Both the position numbers and the translations under genes were made by a program. Source: Drosophila persimilis (taxonomy: Eukaryota > Arthropoda > Insecta > Diptera > Drosophilidae). Taken from it: a DNA stretch of 64,000 nucleotides. Below the pieces are notes generated by a model. The model ran no database searches. It was not told where the DNA came from and worked only from the letters and a program-made list of their open reading frames with translations. The DNA lies in assembly GCF_003286085.1 (NCBI RefSeq), contig NW_020825288.1, positions 17,236,001 to 17,300,000 on the forward strand. Direction: 5' to 3'. Positions 13,608 to 25,341 of the stretch are shown one piece after another; the first letter of the stretch is position 1, and each line of letters begins with the position of its first letter.

Positions 13608-16600
13608 ACAACGCGAACGATAGAGCAGCCAGGGAATAGGAGATTTTTATACAATTTGCTGGTAACGAGCCATCAATATCGTATCTTTCTATGTTATCCT
13701 CGGACACTTTTATGGCACGGAAACGTCCAAGTCTGACCGTGCATATCGAAATTGGTAATTGTTTGGCCCGCGTCCATGCTCGTGTCCATGTTACAGCCTG
13801 TCCCGTGCCCGCTTGCGATTCGGAGTTGAGTTGGAGCCCAGAAAGATTGTCACACCATTAGATTGAGTTTTCAATTTGCTTTGCGATGCGTTGCGTCGCG
13901 GAGGTGCCAGGCTATGGAGCACTTAGCTGGGCTCTAAGCCCGCCCACGCCCACGCCCACGCCCACAGGCTCGAGCGCCCCCACAAAGCCATCCAACCGCA
14001 TAATCGTGGCACAGCCCACATTAGAGTCGCGACTCGAATATCCGAAAGAGTGTCAACCCACATTGAGTGCCACCTGAAGGCAGGGCCAAAGGCTGTGCGG
14101 CATGTGTGGCAGGAGAGTGGCAAGACTATCGCCCGGAGCAGGAGCAGGAGCTGCTGGTGAGGCTGTACTGGGCGCCAAATGTTGTGTATACGCCGCGCAA
14201 TCAATTTGAATGCTTTCCGGTTTATCAGGCACTTTTGCGTCTCTATTCGGGTGGCAGTCACATCGCGCATCGTGTGGCAATGCGATTACTGCATCTATAA
14301 ATTGTTTGGCCTAATGAAAGCACCCGATTATCAACCAGAAATTGCGGCGGCATTTCACCGCGCTACGAGAGATTTAAAATAAATCCGTTTAAAACGCGCC
14401 TGCGAATCCACCTTCCGCACGGTCCCCCCCAAATATTTTGCGCACCAGTGCACTGCCATTGGCCCGGCCCGGGATGCTGCGGCATTTGAGTGAAAATTAT
14501 TAAATTCGTTAGCGCCCATTTCGCTAAAATGTATCTTTAATTGCTTTCCCGGAAGCGGAACCGAAACGGAGGAAGCCATGCCAGGAAAAGTTTTTGCCAG
14601 CGAAAGGGGAAGGCGGGGGAGAGCACAAAGGACCCCCTAAACAGTTGAAAATTTTCCTCTTTTCTTTTTGCCAGAACACGACGAAAATGTTCATATTGAA
14701 TTAGTGAAATTGCATGCATTTTCCTTGTGTTTTTCCTTCTTGCTCCGTCGAGCCAAATTAAATTAAAAAAAAAACCGGAAAACCGAAGTGGGCAAAAAAA
14801 TGTCACGTTGCTAGAGCTGCGATTTCAAGGTCACAGAAATTTGTATTTTAGTAAAGCGATCAATCTCTTTGAAAAAAAAACTCTCTTTTCAAGACTTAAA
14901 GCTAAAAAATGCTGCTAAATATAGAGAATATGTATGTACATCTTTTCTAACCCAATGCCACATCCTGCTCACCCACTAAGGTGGCCTTTCAGCTCTAATA
15001 AAATGAATGTTTAGCAAATTATTTATTAATAAAAGATGCCACTCGCGATATCCATATGCTTCTTTAATGGATTATACACAATTAGTTCAAGTTAATTTAG
15101 TTAAAGTGTTAGCGAACTGATTTGCCTTTGCCTTGCCCATTTATATGTAGATTTAGGCTGCTTATCTTGTCTGGGAAACAACTCTTTGAACAAGTCGTCT
15201 TAGAGTTTTCCTCTCAGAAGAGTTCATGATGCCAAAGGATGTCGCGAGACGCTGACACTCTAAAGCCCAAAGTATCTGAAGTGTGTGCGGTAGTTAAATA
15301 AATATTACGCACACGCCATGTGGGGGGCCACAAAAAAGATGATGGGCCGAGAGGAGCTGCCGATAACTCAGCGGCAACGCAACGACAAAGTGGCGATGAA
15401 AATCGAAAGATATGGCGCCATATCAGCTGGCAAGCCAAAGCTGAGCCGAGTCCTTAAAAAATTGATGCCCCTTTTCAGTTGAGAAGGGTGAACAGCGAAG
15501 CCTTCGCGCTGGGGTTGGGGTAGAGTATCGTATGATGCTGAGGCCTAGGCTGACGTGGTCTGACGTGTCTGTGTTCGTTTGCCTGGTCATTGTACTCGAA
15601 CTGTTGGCTCCCCAATTTCCAGCCCGGACCGGACCGCACTAATACGACGTTATTATCATTGATGAAAGGACGGCCGGGCCCGGCCCGGCCCGGTTCGGCT
15701 CGGCGAGCCAAGTTTATGTTTATGGCGCTCCTATGTGAATAAATTATGGGAGGCGGACAATTTTTTGGTCTCTTTTTCTCTCGATGCCCTATTGCTATTG
15801 TCATCAGTTCGCGGTCCAACATGGTAAGCCCACATCTCCATACGAGTATTCCTTAAATGCCAGTATGTATACATACGAGCTTGTGTCTGGTTATTAGGCA
15901 GCTGCATGTCCAGAAATATTGCGGCCGAGAGCGGTCGCCTGTGGCCCGTTCATTTCCGATTGTGCCCGAAAGTACGGGCATGCAACAGAAATTGTACATA
16001 TACTCGGTCGTATGTAGCTGTGTTATTAGCATGGCTCTGAGAGAGGCGTGCCAGAAGCCCCCCTCAAAGTAACATCCTTTCGTATTTCATGTTTTTTTGA
16101 CCAGTCATTACACCCACTTCCCGCATGTTGCTTCTGATGCGACTAAGGACAAACCGGCAATTGGATTTGGCCCTCTCCCTGCCTCCGCCCCGACCTGTAC
16201 ACATATACTTTTCTGCTTCCGGTTCCACAGCCTTTCGTCTCCATTCCTTTTCAGCCATCTCGAATTCGATAGCATATTTTGCGACTGGATGGCACTATTG
16301 GTTGGAGTCCCCGTCCTCGCGGATAACTTCCAATGAGAAACCCTTAGCGCTCTGGTGCACAAAAACATTTGCGTAATTAATGAATTCATCTGTTGGGTTT
16401 GTTTAAAGGCAATATCTTCGTGTACGCCACGGAGAAATGCAATTCCCGATTCACGCATGGCAGGGTCTGGCAGCCATTGGGGGGTTCTTCGATGGCAAAT
16501 TAATGAAAACAAAATTGTAGCTCTGCAGCAGACAATGAAGGCCACAAGTGTTCAAAAATGCTGACATTTGCGGGGTTCCTTTATTGGGCAGTGTTCCGAA

Positions 16601-17505
16601 TTTTGGTGCTTATGAAATCTCCTTTATTTCTGTCGAAAATTTGTCTTTAGGATCTTTAGGAACCCTCCTGCGCTCTTTTAAGAATTTCCAGATATTTCTT
16701 GAACACACCAGATAGCCAGTCATGTTATATGAGACCAATCCTGAAAGATTAAGCGCGTAGTTTAACAGTCAAACGAAATACACATTAATCAAGTTCAAAA
16801 GATAAACTTAACTTTTTCGACAATAAAATATTAAATTTCTTGTAGAGATTTTCGCTCGAGGGACGACGAACAGTGCGAAGATGGGATAACTTCTCACAAT
16901 TAACGAACTGAAGGGACACTCGGGACGCTATACGTATTGCGATGTGGAAACTCAATCCAGTACAAAGAAATCGCAGATATAAATAAATCTTGTCCAGAGC
17001 GGAGGACCGACCTCAAAGTCCGTGCCACCCAAGCACATTTGAAGAGCAGTTAATCAACTTTTTTCTGCGTTGTTTGGTAAAATTCAATTGCCAGTTTTAT
17101 TGTTTTCTTTTTCGGCGACGTCCTTTACCATATTGGGGGCCTAGCGTTGTCCAGCCCCGGCGAAAGTTTCTCGCTCTGAACTTTACTTTGGGGCCAGCCG
17201 ATGGCCGGCTGCTGTAAAGTCATTTATACTCGTCCTTTATTGATCGTGACCAGACATAAATTCATCATTATTCCCTCATCAGTGTGGCTGGTGACGTCAA
17301 CAGATGCCACCAGATAGCAGAAGGACAAAAGCAATTACAACGAACGAAGGAAAACAACAGACAGCGACATTGACGAGAAGGCGTATGCGATGGCTGATTG
17401 AAAGTTTGGCTGCGGATCTCAGAATATAGAAAAACATGGCTTTATTAAAATTCATACAAATAATTATATCAAATGGTAGCTCGGAACTGGGGCCCCGGAC
17501 CGCGG

Positions 17506-18261
17506 CTAGACTTTCACTCCCACCTCGCCGGGGGTAAACACCTTGACATTGCGATCGTTGACCTTGTAGAGCACCTCTTTGCGTGCCTCCTCGCACGCAT
17601 AGCTGCCCTCGTCGAGGACCCGCTCAATCAGCAGCTTGCCGTCGACTTCCCGGAACACGCCGCTCTTGAGCCTTACGACCTGGATGCGCACTTGGCCAAG
17701 CTTTGCCACGTTGTTGTCGGTCGGCTGGTAGATGTCGCTGTTGCTCAGCTTGGTGATGACCGTCAGATTGTCGCGCTCCTTGGCAAGGGAAGCCAGGTCT
17801 TGGCAAAACTGCTGTACCTGCAGCTTGCTGGCACCGAGATTGAACAGGATGGACAGATTGTCGATAAGTATAGTGTAGCTGTTGCGGTTGGCGTAGTTGC
17901 TCTCCACCTGGGCGCGGATGTCCTCCACCAGCTGCTCTGTCAGCGTCAGCCCGTCCGGGTTCCTCAGCCATTTGCAGGATAGACCCTCGCTGGCCATGTC
18001 GCTCAGCACGTCGATCACGTTGAGGGTCTTGCCCTGGAAGATGTTCGTGTTGTAGCCAAGACGCATGCCCGCGTTGAAGTAGTGCTGGTAGTGGTGCTGC
18101 AAGCAGACGAGCAGGGTGCCCGCGTTCGAGATACGCAGCCGCTGTCCCAGGATGCAGCTGATCAGGAAGCTGCCATCCACATTGGACTCCTCGCTGATGT
18201 GCACGAATCCCGGCAGCTTCTGATCGTTCAGTCCGCAAGCTAACAGCACTGAGGTGGCCAT
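17506..18261 (-). CDS. Elp6: Elongator complex subunit 6
   Basis: This single coding exon of 251 residues starts at the ATG at 18261. An acceptor (TTTCAG) sits just upstream at 18275-18277, so the 5' UTR is spliced and the upstream in-frame codons belong to the leader or intron. The protein begins MATSVLLACGLNDQKLPGF and has the RecA-like fold pattern of ELP6: a strand LISCILGQ, a leucine/valine-rich core LLVCLQHHYQHY, and a strand-loop YTILIDNLSILFNLG. It lacks a Walker A lysine, as expected for ELP6. In the family, Elp4, Elp5 and Elp6 form a hexameric ring that supports Elongator in adding cm5-type modifications to wobble uridine of tRNAs in the cytoplasm. A reverse-strand AATAAA is 60 bases past the stop. 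A tRNA-Ile gene lies 343 bp upstream on the same strand, which I regard as coincidence. Confidence 0.85.
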   Translation of the reverse strand: MATSVLLACGLNDQKLPGFVHISEESNVDGSFLISCILGQRLRISNAGTLLVCLQHHYQHYFNAGMRLGYNTNIFQGKTLNVIDVLSDMASEGLSCKWLRNPDGLTLTEQLVEDIRAQVESNYANRNSYTILIDNLSILFNLGASKLQVQQFCQDLASLAKERDNLTVITKLSNSDIYQPTDNNVAKLGQVRIQVVRLKSGVFREVDGKLLIERVLDEGSYACEEARKEVLYKVNDRNVKVFTPGEVGVKV

Positions 18262-18603
18262 CACGTTGAAATATCTGAAATGAAGAGTCGATTTATAAAT
18301 GCCATCAAAAGAGTTCAATTAATTAACCGGCTGGTCACGGGATGTCTGGCCAAGGAGGTTAAAGCACTCGACTTGACCGGAGCAAAAACTCCTAAGTAAT
18401 TTATTGAGCAGGAGAAAAAAAAAGCAAAATGAAAATAGAGGAATCTACATTTTGTCACTTTATCATGGCTGTCAGGGCCACTCGTGGATATAAATCGGGC
18501 AATTACTAGCGGGTAGAGTGTGGGAAAATATGTCAAGCAGCATCAATAAATTATTAAGCATTTGAAACAGCAATAAATTAAGAAAAAAAGGAAAAAATCA
18601 GTC
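18262..18603 (-). other. Probable spliced 5' leader of Elp6
   Basis: The CAG acceptor at 18275-18277 precedes the short 5' UTR (18262-18274). The donor and first exon were not identified with confidence, but should lie between here and the tRNA gene or beyond it. Confidence 0.4.
18576..18600 (-). terminator. Pol III terminator of tRNA-Ile
   Basis: Read on the minus strand, the sequence right after the tRNA 3' end carries two T-runs (T6 and T7, seen as A-runs on +). These are typical RNA polymerase III termination signals. Confidence 0.75.
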
Positions 18604-18677
18604 TGGCCCATGAGGGGATCGAACCCGCGACCTTCGCGTTATTAGCACGACGCTCTAACCAACTGAGCTAATGGGCC
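18604..18677 (-). tRNA. tRNA-Ile, anticodon AAU
   Basis: The complement strand from 18677 to 18604 folds as a canonical 74-nt tRNA. The acceptor stem is GGCCCAT/ATGGGCC with discriminator A. The D arm is GCTC...GAGC with AGTTGGTTA. The anticodon loop is CTAATAA (anticodon AAT), and the T arm contains GGTTCGATCC. The internal Pol III A box (TAGCTCAGTTGG) and B box (GGTTCGATCC) are intact. There is no intron. The sequence matches the standard Drosophila tRNA-Ile-AAU as I remember it. Confidence 0.97.
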
Positions 18678-20593
18678 GCTGGACGAAATCGCGACAAACT
18701 CAAAATTGAAACCCAAAGCTGCTGAGAGAAAGCTTTTTGGCAGAGCTTTATTCTCACAGCTAAGTTGTAAACACTTTGCCTTGCCCAAAGTTATATTTAA
18801 ACAGAACTTAGCACTTGGGCAAAAGTTGCTAAAAATTGCCGGCCACGGCACTACTTAATGTGTTAATGTACATGTACTAGAAACGTGCGAGGAAATATTT
18901 AAATTTGCTTAAAACATGCCCATAATAACAGCTGATAATATCGCTGCCTAGCTTCTCCATATCTTCGAGAATCAGATTGCACACCAGATTAGAAACAGAT
19001 TTTGTATTGGGAAGCGCTGGCTGCTTAAAGTGCCAGAAAGTCGCAGACAAACAAGAACATTCTAATTAAACCTTGACTCCGAAATGCATTTAAAACCAAC
19101 TGTGAGCTTTGCTTCTTGTGCACATACTCGTGTTGCTACATTAGTGCATACAACAGCAGTCAAAAAAACAAAGCTGATAGTAAAAATAATGCATAAACTT
19201 TTCTTATTCTTTTCCAATCTAGCGTTACTCGCCAATTTGCATAGTGATTAAGAACCACTATATTGGGAGCAGAAAATGACAACAATCGATCGTACGGTAT
19301 GTACCTGTCGTTACATTACGTTTTGAGTTTGAGTTACAAAATTGCATACGAAGCTGAAGAAGATTGCCGAGAATGCCGAATTTTCTGGAATATTATATGG
19401 AATTATATAGTTGGACCCTTTTTCAATGATTTTGGATATTTGAATGACTTTTTTAAACTTTTTCTCCGCCTAGGAAAGAACATTTGAACACCTCAAAGGA
19501 AGCTGTTCCATGCTATCCTAGATTTTTGACCGCAGCTGTATAAAAATTTAACTCCTAATTAATAAAATTTTTCGAGCAATTGAGCTAATGTCTGTCACAT
19601 GATTAATGCCCTTTACCTTGAACTATTTTGGGAAGGCACATGCCTGGATTTCCTCTGATGACGTAAAGCAGATGTACTCGGACTGGGCGTGGAAAAAAAG
19701 TTCATAGTATATTTTAACATAGCTTGTGTATGACGAAGTGGGGAGGATGTGGGTGGATTCGATATTGAATTGAATGGAGCTCGAGATAATGGAACGGTCT
19801 GTTGTCACTGGAATGCCAGAGTGGCCATCCAAAAGTTTATTCTTCTGTCTGTAGGGAGGTGTAACCAATTCGATTTCATTCTTGAGCAATTACACAGAAT
19901 GTCTATATGTTTATATTCTCTTATTGTACAATCATAATGCACGCACATACACACGAACCTTGGAGAGCAAACGCGCCGTAAAAAAAATCTCTCACCAGTT
20001 TTTATTTGTTGCTTACGCTCCCGCTCTCTCGTTGTACACCGCTTGCTTAGCTTTCTCTCTGTCCAGCCGTCTCTCTCTCTCTCTCTGTCTCTCTCTTTCT
20101 CCGTGCCTCTCTCTGTGTCGGCGTTTCCACTTTTGCTTCTGCTTCTGACTGGCGAACCAGCAGTCTGACAGCTAACTAACTAAGCTGATCACGATCCCGA
20201 TCCCGAACCCCGATCCCAGAACACTTCCCATGTGCCCGCCTTGACCGCGCTGCCACCTCGGCGGGCGATAAAACAAATCCAGAGTCGGAGCGAGAGCAAG
20301 AGCGCATGTGTAGGGTCTGCTGGCAGCCGGCTGATGTGTGGGCTCCGCTGGCGGTGATCAGTACGATTTCTGTGCTCGACCGTTACGTTACGTATACGTG
20401 CGCGCCTAGCCTCCAGCAGCAGAAGCAGAAGCAGAAGCAACCCTGACCAACCCCAGAACCCAGAACCCAGACCCCAGACCAGTTTTCGTGGACAGCAATG
20501 ACGTGCTGAGGTCGTCGCTCGCTCCCTCCCGGCTCGCTCTCGCGCTGCGCTCTCTTCAGCGTGTACTTGTGTATTGGTGTGGCGTTGCCAAAA
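18678..20593. other. Intergenic DNA left of the probable Dic1 promoter
   Basis: No gene is recognisable. The left part is AT-rich. The right part (about 20.0-20.5 kb) turns into promoter-like DNA with CT/GA repeats and CAG/GCA simple runs. Confidence 0.5.
20069..20118. repeat. CT/GA microsatellite (GAGA-factor-type sites)
   Basis: A near-continuous run of CTCTCT units, interrupted by G, lies about 500 bp upstream of the proposed Dic1 TATA box. GAGA factor binds GAGAG in many Drosophila promoters. Binding here is an inference. Confidence 0.6.
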
Positions 20594-20599
20594 TATAAA
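20594..20599 (+). promoter_or_regulatory. TATA box of a proposed distal Dic1 promoter
   Basis: TATAAA is followed about 30 bases later by a CAG/AAC-rich leader (about 20625-20704). The leader ends in a good donor (TTCAAG|GTAAAT at 20704/20705). No start codon opens a long frame here, so this looks like a 5' non-coding exon. The next coding gene on this strand is Dic1, whose first coding exon begins at an acceptor at 23085-23087. Linking the two is an inference from position and strand. Confidence 0.45.
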
Positions 20600-20704
20600 C
20601 TTACTTAAAAGTCTTCTTAACGGAAAGCAGCAGCAGCAACAAAAGAAGGCAGCAGCAGAAACAAGAACGGCAGCGAACACACACGGCAGCATTTCTCGTT
20701 CAAG

Positions 20705-23087
20705 GTAAATTTCAGATCAGCTGTGACCGCCGCTGCTCTTCTCTCGGGCGGACGTTTCAACTGCAGTCGTTTTAAAGTGCAATTTGCGTCAGTTTATTAT
20801 TCAATTTTGAGATGCCGCGAATGCAGGGCAAACAGGAGGCTCTAAAATCCAGCGACAAATAGATAATCTCCCCGGAATCATTGAATTATCACGCGATGTT
20901 GCGTGCCAGATTTAATGATCTAATCTAGGCTAGTCGACACGTGCGAGGCCCCAAAATCGGCTGTTCCCAAGTGGAAGAAACTGTATCACTGCCCCCGATC
21001 TCCAAACTTTTTTGGGGGCTCGGTTTGGCAAAACAACATTTTGTATGGCAGCGGATCATGTGATACTTGCGCCGCGTTATTGATTCGACTTTGACCAGCA
21101 TTCAGTTTTATATTGAGATAAAATTTAGCCAGCCAGAGACGAGAATAAACCCAAACGCACAAAAATAACAAAACAGTTTGCCGAAAAGTCTTTCGCTGTC
21201 TGCATCTAATTTATGGAGCAATCGTGGCACGTGGAGGATGTTCCTCTGCAGGCCCATTGTAAACATATAGTAATTGAATAAATAAATAGACGGCCGGGAA
21301 AACAAACACATGCTAACAACAATGTTGCCGGCTGGGATTTCGATCAGCGGTAAACACGGTATCAATCCATAAACAGGGACACAATAACAAATCGAATGTT
21401 GATAAGTTCAGGAAGGCCCATAAAGATTGGTACCCACAGACCCGCCTCCAAGTCCAGTGTTTATTTATGGCAACAAGGCAACCTGCAAAAGAAAAAATCT
21501 AACTTTATGGATAGATACGAAGTTTAGTCACATCGATGTATTGGCCAATTTCTCTTAGATAAGTCAAACCCAAGCGAACTTTTCTTCAGATGTAAGCGAC
21601 AGTGTACTTAGCTACTTAAACTCTCAAAATACTGGCAAAACTGAATAGTTAGAGTAGTTAGAATGAATAGTTACCATCGGGGGCCAAGGCATGAAGAAAT
21701 TCAAGAAAATGCAAGGCCCTTCGTAACCCTTTTTGGAAAATTTACATATTTTGTGCAAAGCAGATAGTAATAGACATTTTAGAAGCGTGTTTTCTTGGCC
21801 TCTAGGTTACTTCTATTAGAAAATTATTCCTATATTTGAACCCATTCAATACCTAACCCTCTTTTAAATTTGTATGAATATTACTGACTCGATACTTACT
21901 CGTTCCTATAACTATGATACTATGATGGTTTAATTCTGCCCAAACATTTGGCTCTCCCATTTAATTCAGGTTTTTCATATGTGGGACGGGACTCTTAGGT
22001 TAGCTTTTAGAGAACATTAGATAGAAACGTGGACGTTTCGATGTAGAGCCTGATCATTGATAAATATATGCCCGTTGTACACAAATAAAATGAATGATAA
22101 ACATTCTTATCACTGTTGTCCGATCTACCCGATAACCCTACAGGTATATAAGTACTTATGTGTGCAGATGTATATATGTATGTACATAAGCTAATATGCC
22201 GAAAAGCATTTAGCTTACATGCATAATACACATATATGGACATACATTAGCAAATAGAATCAGTACAAAAGCCGCACAAGTATTAACCATTCGGAAGACT
22301 CTGTCACGCTCTCTTTCTGCCTCTCTCACTCTCTCTGTGCATATGCTGAGGGTCTGGCCCCTCTGGCTCCCAGAATCAGCGCCAACGCGGATGCATTTGC
22401 GAAAACTGCAGCGTACACTTAAAACAGAAACTGGAGACGCTCGCCCGAAAAACCTTGCAGACTTGTGGGAAAGGGCAGTGACGACCGGCAATGGCGACTT
22501 GTTGCGCAAGTTCAGGGGTAGCAAACAATCGCTGCAATCACTTACCAGTGGAATGGGCGGGAACGCGAAACTCGGGAACAGTTTATAGACTGGGAAGATG
22601 CACTTTTAAAGATTAATTTTCTAAACAGATTTAAAAAATTCACAAAAAAAACATGTTGATGGGTCTAGTATGACCGTAGAAGCAGCCATCAGCTGTTTGA
22701 AATGGTGGTTGTTGACACGCGCGTATCGTTCTGTTAGGCGCTGGAAATGTACTGTTGTGCGCAGAGTGTGCTGCTAGACGCAAAACGTTAACGCCATTTA
22801 AAAGTGCGCGCGCGCACAATTGCAAAGCTTAAAGCTAAGCCTTCCAGGCTCCGTTAACGTCACGGGTCAGCTGTTGCCGCTGGAGCCTGACTTCCCGTCA
22901 GTTCCTGCGTGTGCTTTGTGAAAAGACACCATCATGACATAACACCTCTGCCGCTAATTGTAGTTAAAATGCCGTCCCGCGATAGGATATAGCGTCTTCT
23001 AATGTAATTTAGATACGTTTTTACTAGGTAAAACCAGGCGGAAAAGTAGCGGTCCGGCATTAAATGGTTCTCCACGATTTCCATTGC
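20705..23087 (+). other. Proposed long 5' intron of Dic1
   Basis: This 2.4-kb non-coding stretch lies between the donor at 20705 and the acceptor (CCATTGCAG) at 23079-23087. It holds a second CT-rich patch near 22305-22337. A possible alternative leader is near 22.86-23.02 kb, where GC-rich sequence ends in a donor-like ACTAG|GTAAAA. No coding exon was seen. Confidence 0.4.
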
Positions 23088-23120
23088 AGCTAACAGTTTC
23101 GAAGTCCACACTCAGACGAA

Positions 23121-24034
23121 ATGACCACCAAGCAGAAGCAGTCGCGATGGTACTTCGGCGGCCTGGCCAGCGCTGGCGCTGCCTGCTGCACCCATCCCCT
23201 GGACCTCATCAAGGTCACGCTGCAGACGCAGCAGGGCAAGCTGTCCGTGTTGCAGCTGGTCCCAAAGATCATCCGGGAGCAGGGCGTGCTCGCCTTTTAC
23301 AGCGGACTCTCAGCCTCCATGCTGCGGCAACTTACCTACTCCACGACGCGATTCGGGGTCTACGAAGTGGGTAAGGAGTACATCAAGACGGACACGTTCG
23401 CCGGCAAGATTGCCCTGGCAGGTCTATCGGGCCTGGCGGGCGGCATTGTGGGCACACCCGCCGACATGGTCAATGTCCGGATGCAGAACGATGTGAAACT
23501 CCCACCTGAGCAGCGAAGAAAGTGAGTCCCGGACGAATTTCTAGGTGATTGACCGAATTCCAATCAATGATTTATACCCCCGATAGCTACAAGAATGCCG
23601 TCGATGGCCTGATCAAGGTGTACCGGCAGGAGGGATTCGCACGCCTCTTTTCAGGCGCCACGACGGCGACGGGTCGCGGCATCCTCATGACCATCGGGCA
23701 GATCGCGTTCTACGACCAGACCAAGCTGTACCTGCTGGCGACGCCCTACTTCCAGGACAACCTGATGACGCACTTCACCGCCTCCCTGGTGGCCGGCACC
23801 ATAGCCACGACCCTGACCCAGCCGCTGGACGTGCTGAAGACGCGCTCAATGAACGCCAAGCCGGGCGAGTACAGCGGCCTGTGGGACATCGTGCGGCACA
23901 CGGCCAAGCTGGGACCGATGGGCTTCTTCAAGGGCTACATTCCGGCCTTCGTGCGTTTGGGCCCGCACACGGTGATCACTTTCGTGTTCCTGGAGCAGCT
24001 GCGTCTCAACTTTGGCTACGTGAAGTCCAGCTAG
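23121..24034 (+). CDS. Dic1: Mitochondrial dicarboxylate carrier
   Basis: Two exons, 23121-23521 and 23587-24034, are joined as AA|C across a 65-bp intron, giving RRNYKNAVDG and a 282-residue protein, the usual size for an SLC25 carrier. Three repeats carry the mitochondrial carrier signature: PLDLIK near the N-terminus, PADMVNVR in the middle and PLDVLKTR in the third repeat. The WYFGGLASAGAACCTHPLD start and the RRxYKNAxDGL loop are characteristic of the dicarboxylate carrier (SLC25A10). In that family the protein exchanges malate or succinate for phosphate, sulfate or thiosulfate across the inner mitochondrial membrane. The ATG follows an acceptor at 23087, so the leader is spliced. D. melanogaster Dic1 (CG8790) is the expected orthologue among several paralogues. 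Confidence 0.9.
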
Positions 24035-24534
24035 CCGGGGCAGGGCCCCAAATGGTTTCCTATTAGGCAATAAGCTGGCCAAGAGGTGTTCCCACTCCCC
24101 ATCGCAATGCTAACATTCCAGCTGCATTACTTAACAACATGAACGACACTTCACTACACTGCACTGCACTACAGTACAGAAAATAATTTAGTTTTAGCCA
24201 AATGTTAACCGTTAAAGGATGCTTTTATTGTTGCAAATCGAGTGTGTTTTAGCTTTGTAGGCCCATCCACTGTCGCAACGGAGCTGCACTCGACGCGTCG
24301 TTGCGCATACTTTATCATTGCCGTGCTATTAGTAATTAAATATACATATAATTTGTTGTAAATGGGCTTCTGGCTGTTGTTGCTTTCTGTGTAAAGACTG
24401 TCTGTCATGCAATAATTAAATAAACTAAGCAAAAACGAATTGAAATTGGATATCACTAATCTATCGACACCCCAAACAAGCTCGCATCCGGTACGATACT
24501 TGTACAAGCTGAACTTGTAGCCCAGCGAGATCCT
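24035..24534. other. Dic1 3' UTR and intergenic DNA
   Basis: Between the Dic1 stop and the promoter of the next gene I see only AT-rich sequence and no open frame with features. The end of the Dic1 transcript cannot be fixed from the sequence. Confidence 0.5.
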
Positions 24535-24540
24535 TATAAG
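24535..24540 (+). promoter_or_regulatory. TATA box of the DUF1091-like gene
   Basis: TATAAG is followed by an initiator-like TTCACTCAACAGT around 24557-24569. The start codon at 24573 then gives a leader of only about 10 nt. This compact layout is common in Drosophila genes for abundant secreted proteins. Confidence 0.65.
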
Positions 24541-24572
24541 GGCCCGCCACCAGGCCTTCACTCAACAGTGAA

Positions 24573-25293
24573 ATGACTTATTCTGCCGGGTCAGTGTCAG
24601 TCCAGCAGATGCTGCTTCTGGGCCTAGTCCTGCTGGCCGCCACCCCAATTCGAGTTCAAGCGAAGCACACGCTGAAGCTGCATAGCCTGGAGAAGCTGCA
24701 CGAAGATAACGACGATCTGGAAAGCGTGTTGCGCATAGCCGAGGACGAGGAGAACTTGGTCAAGGTCAGCGGCGAGCTGAAGCAGCACGTGACCATCGAC
24801 AACGAATGGCAGGTATGGAATCATCTCTGCAGGGGCCTTCAGATTTAATCAAAGGATGTCGCCCCAATTCAAGATACGGAATCTGCTCCAGCTCAAATTA
24901 GTCCCTTACTTTTAAACGATATTTGGTTAAAGTGTGTGTGTATTATTCATCCATTCACGGGCGTACCCTTTGCAGATCCACTTTCTTATATCCCGCGCCA
25001 AAGAGCGCGACGAGGAGTTCGAGGAATTCTTAAACATGCCTCGGCTCGGCGTCTGCGACGTTATGAAGACCTATTACAAGGAGTTCCTGTACGAGAAGCT
25101 GAAGGAGCACTCGAACGCCCCGCACCCGGACTCTTGTCCCCTGCCGCCGGAGCACTACCATCTCAAAGACTATCCCCTGGACGTGCAACAACTGAAGAAG
25201 ATTCTGGTGCCCGGCTACTATCGTATCGAGAGCAAGCTGCTAAAGGAGGACCACATCAAGCTGTCTTATCTGGCGGTTATCCAAGTCGAGTGA
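24573..25293 (+). CDS. Secreted DUF1091-like protein
   Basis: Exons 24573-24812 and 24976-25293 are joined in phase 0, giving 185 residues. An N-terminal hydrophobic segment (MLLLGLVLLAATPIRVQA, about residues 13-30) is a signal peptide. The mature part has a long acidic helix region. It then has a pattern seen in Drosophila DUF1091 and CheA/CheB-like proteins: a Cys in LGVCDVMKTYYKEFLY, a CPLPPEHYHLKDY segment and a PGYYRIE strand near the end. Members of this MD-2-like family are thought to bind small hydrophobic ligands outside cells. The assignment rests on these motifs and is moderate. The gene has its own TATA box and is convergent with Lip3; the two stop codons are only 48 bp apart, so the 3' UTRs probably overlap. 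Confidence 0.7.
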
Positions 25294-25341
25294 AAACAAG
25301 TGCACTTTACCCGCATTGATTTTATTTTGGAATTAGTAAAA

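Larger units (their letters stand above)
2325..17505. other. Long gene-poor stretch (receptor 3' UTR, then intergenic DNA)
   Basis: After the receptor 3' UTR (to about 2.4 or 2.8 kb) I can support no protein or RNA gene for about 15 kb. Open frames are all short, overlap on both strands, and have no recognisable domain or splice partners. The DNA alternates AT-rich blocks (about 6-8.5 kb and 10-11 kb) with more GC-rich blocks, and holds short direct repeats such as 4941-4982, 8610-8640, 13565-13607 and 15668-15700. The far right (17281-17505) is the Elp6 3' UTR, with a reverse-strand AATAAA at 17441-17446. Regulatory DNA or long non-coding RNA exons could be here but cannot be recognised by eye. 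Confidence 0.5.

Noticed and set aside
13284..13707. Overlapping open frames on both strands near the ACCGG repeat
   Set aside because: They arise from the simple GC-rich repeat and disagree in all frames; no protein similarity recognised.
18604..18677. tRNA-Ile next to Elp6 as a functional pair (Elongator modifies tRNA)
   Set aside because: Elongator acts on wobble uridine, and this tRNA has A34 (AAU anticodon). tRNA genes are scattered widely, so adjacency is most likely chance.
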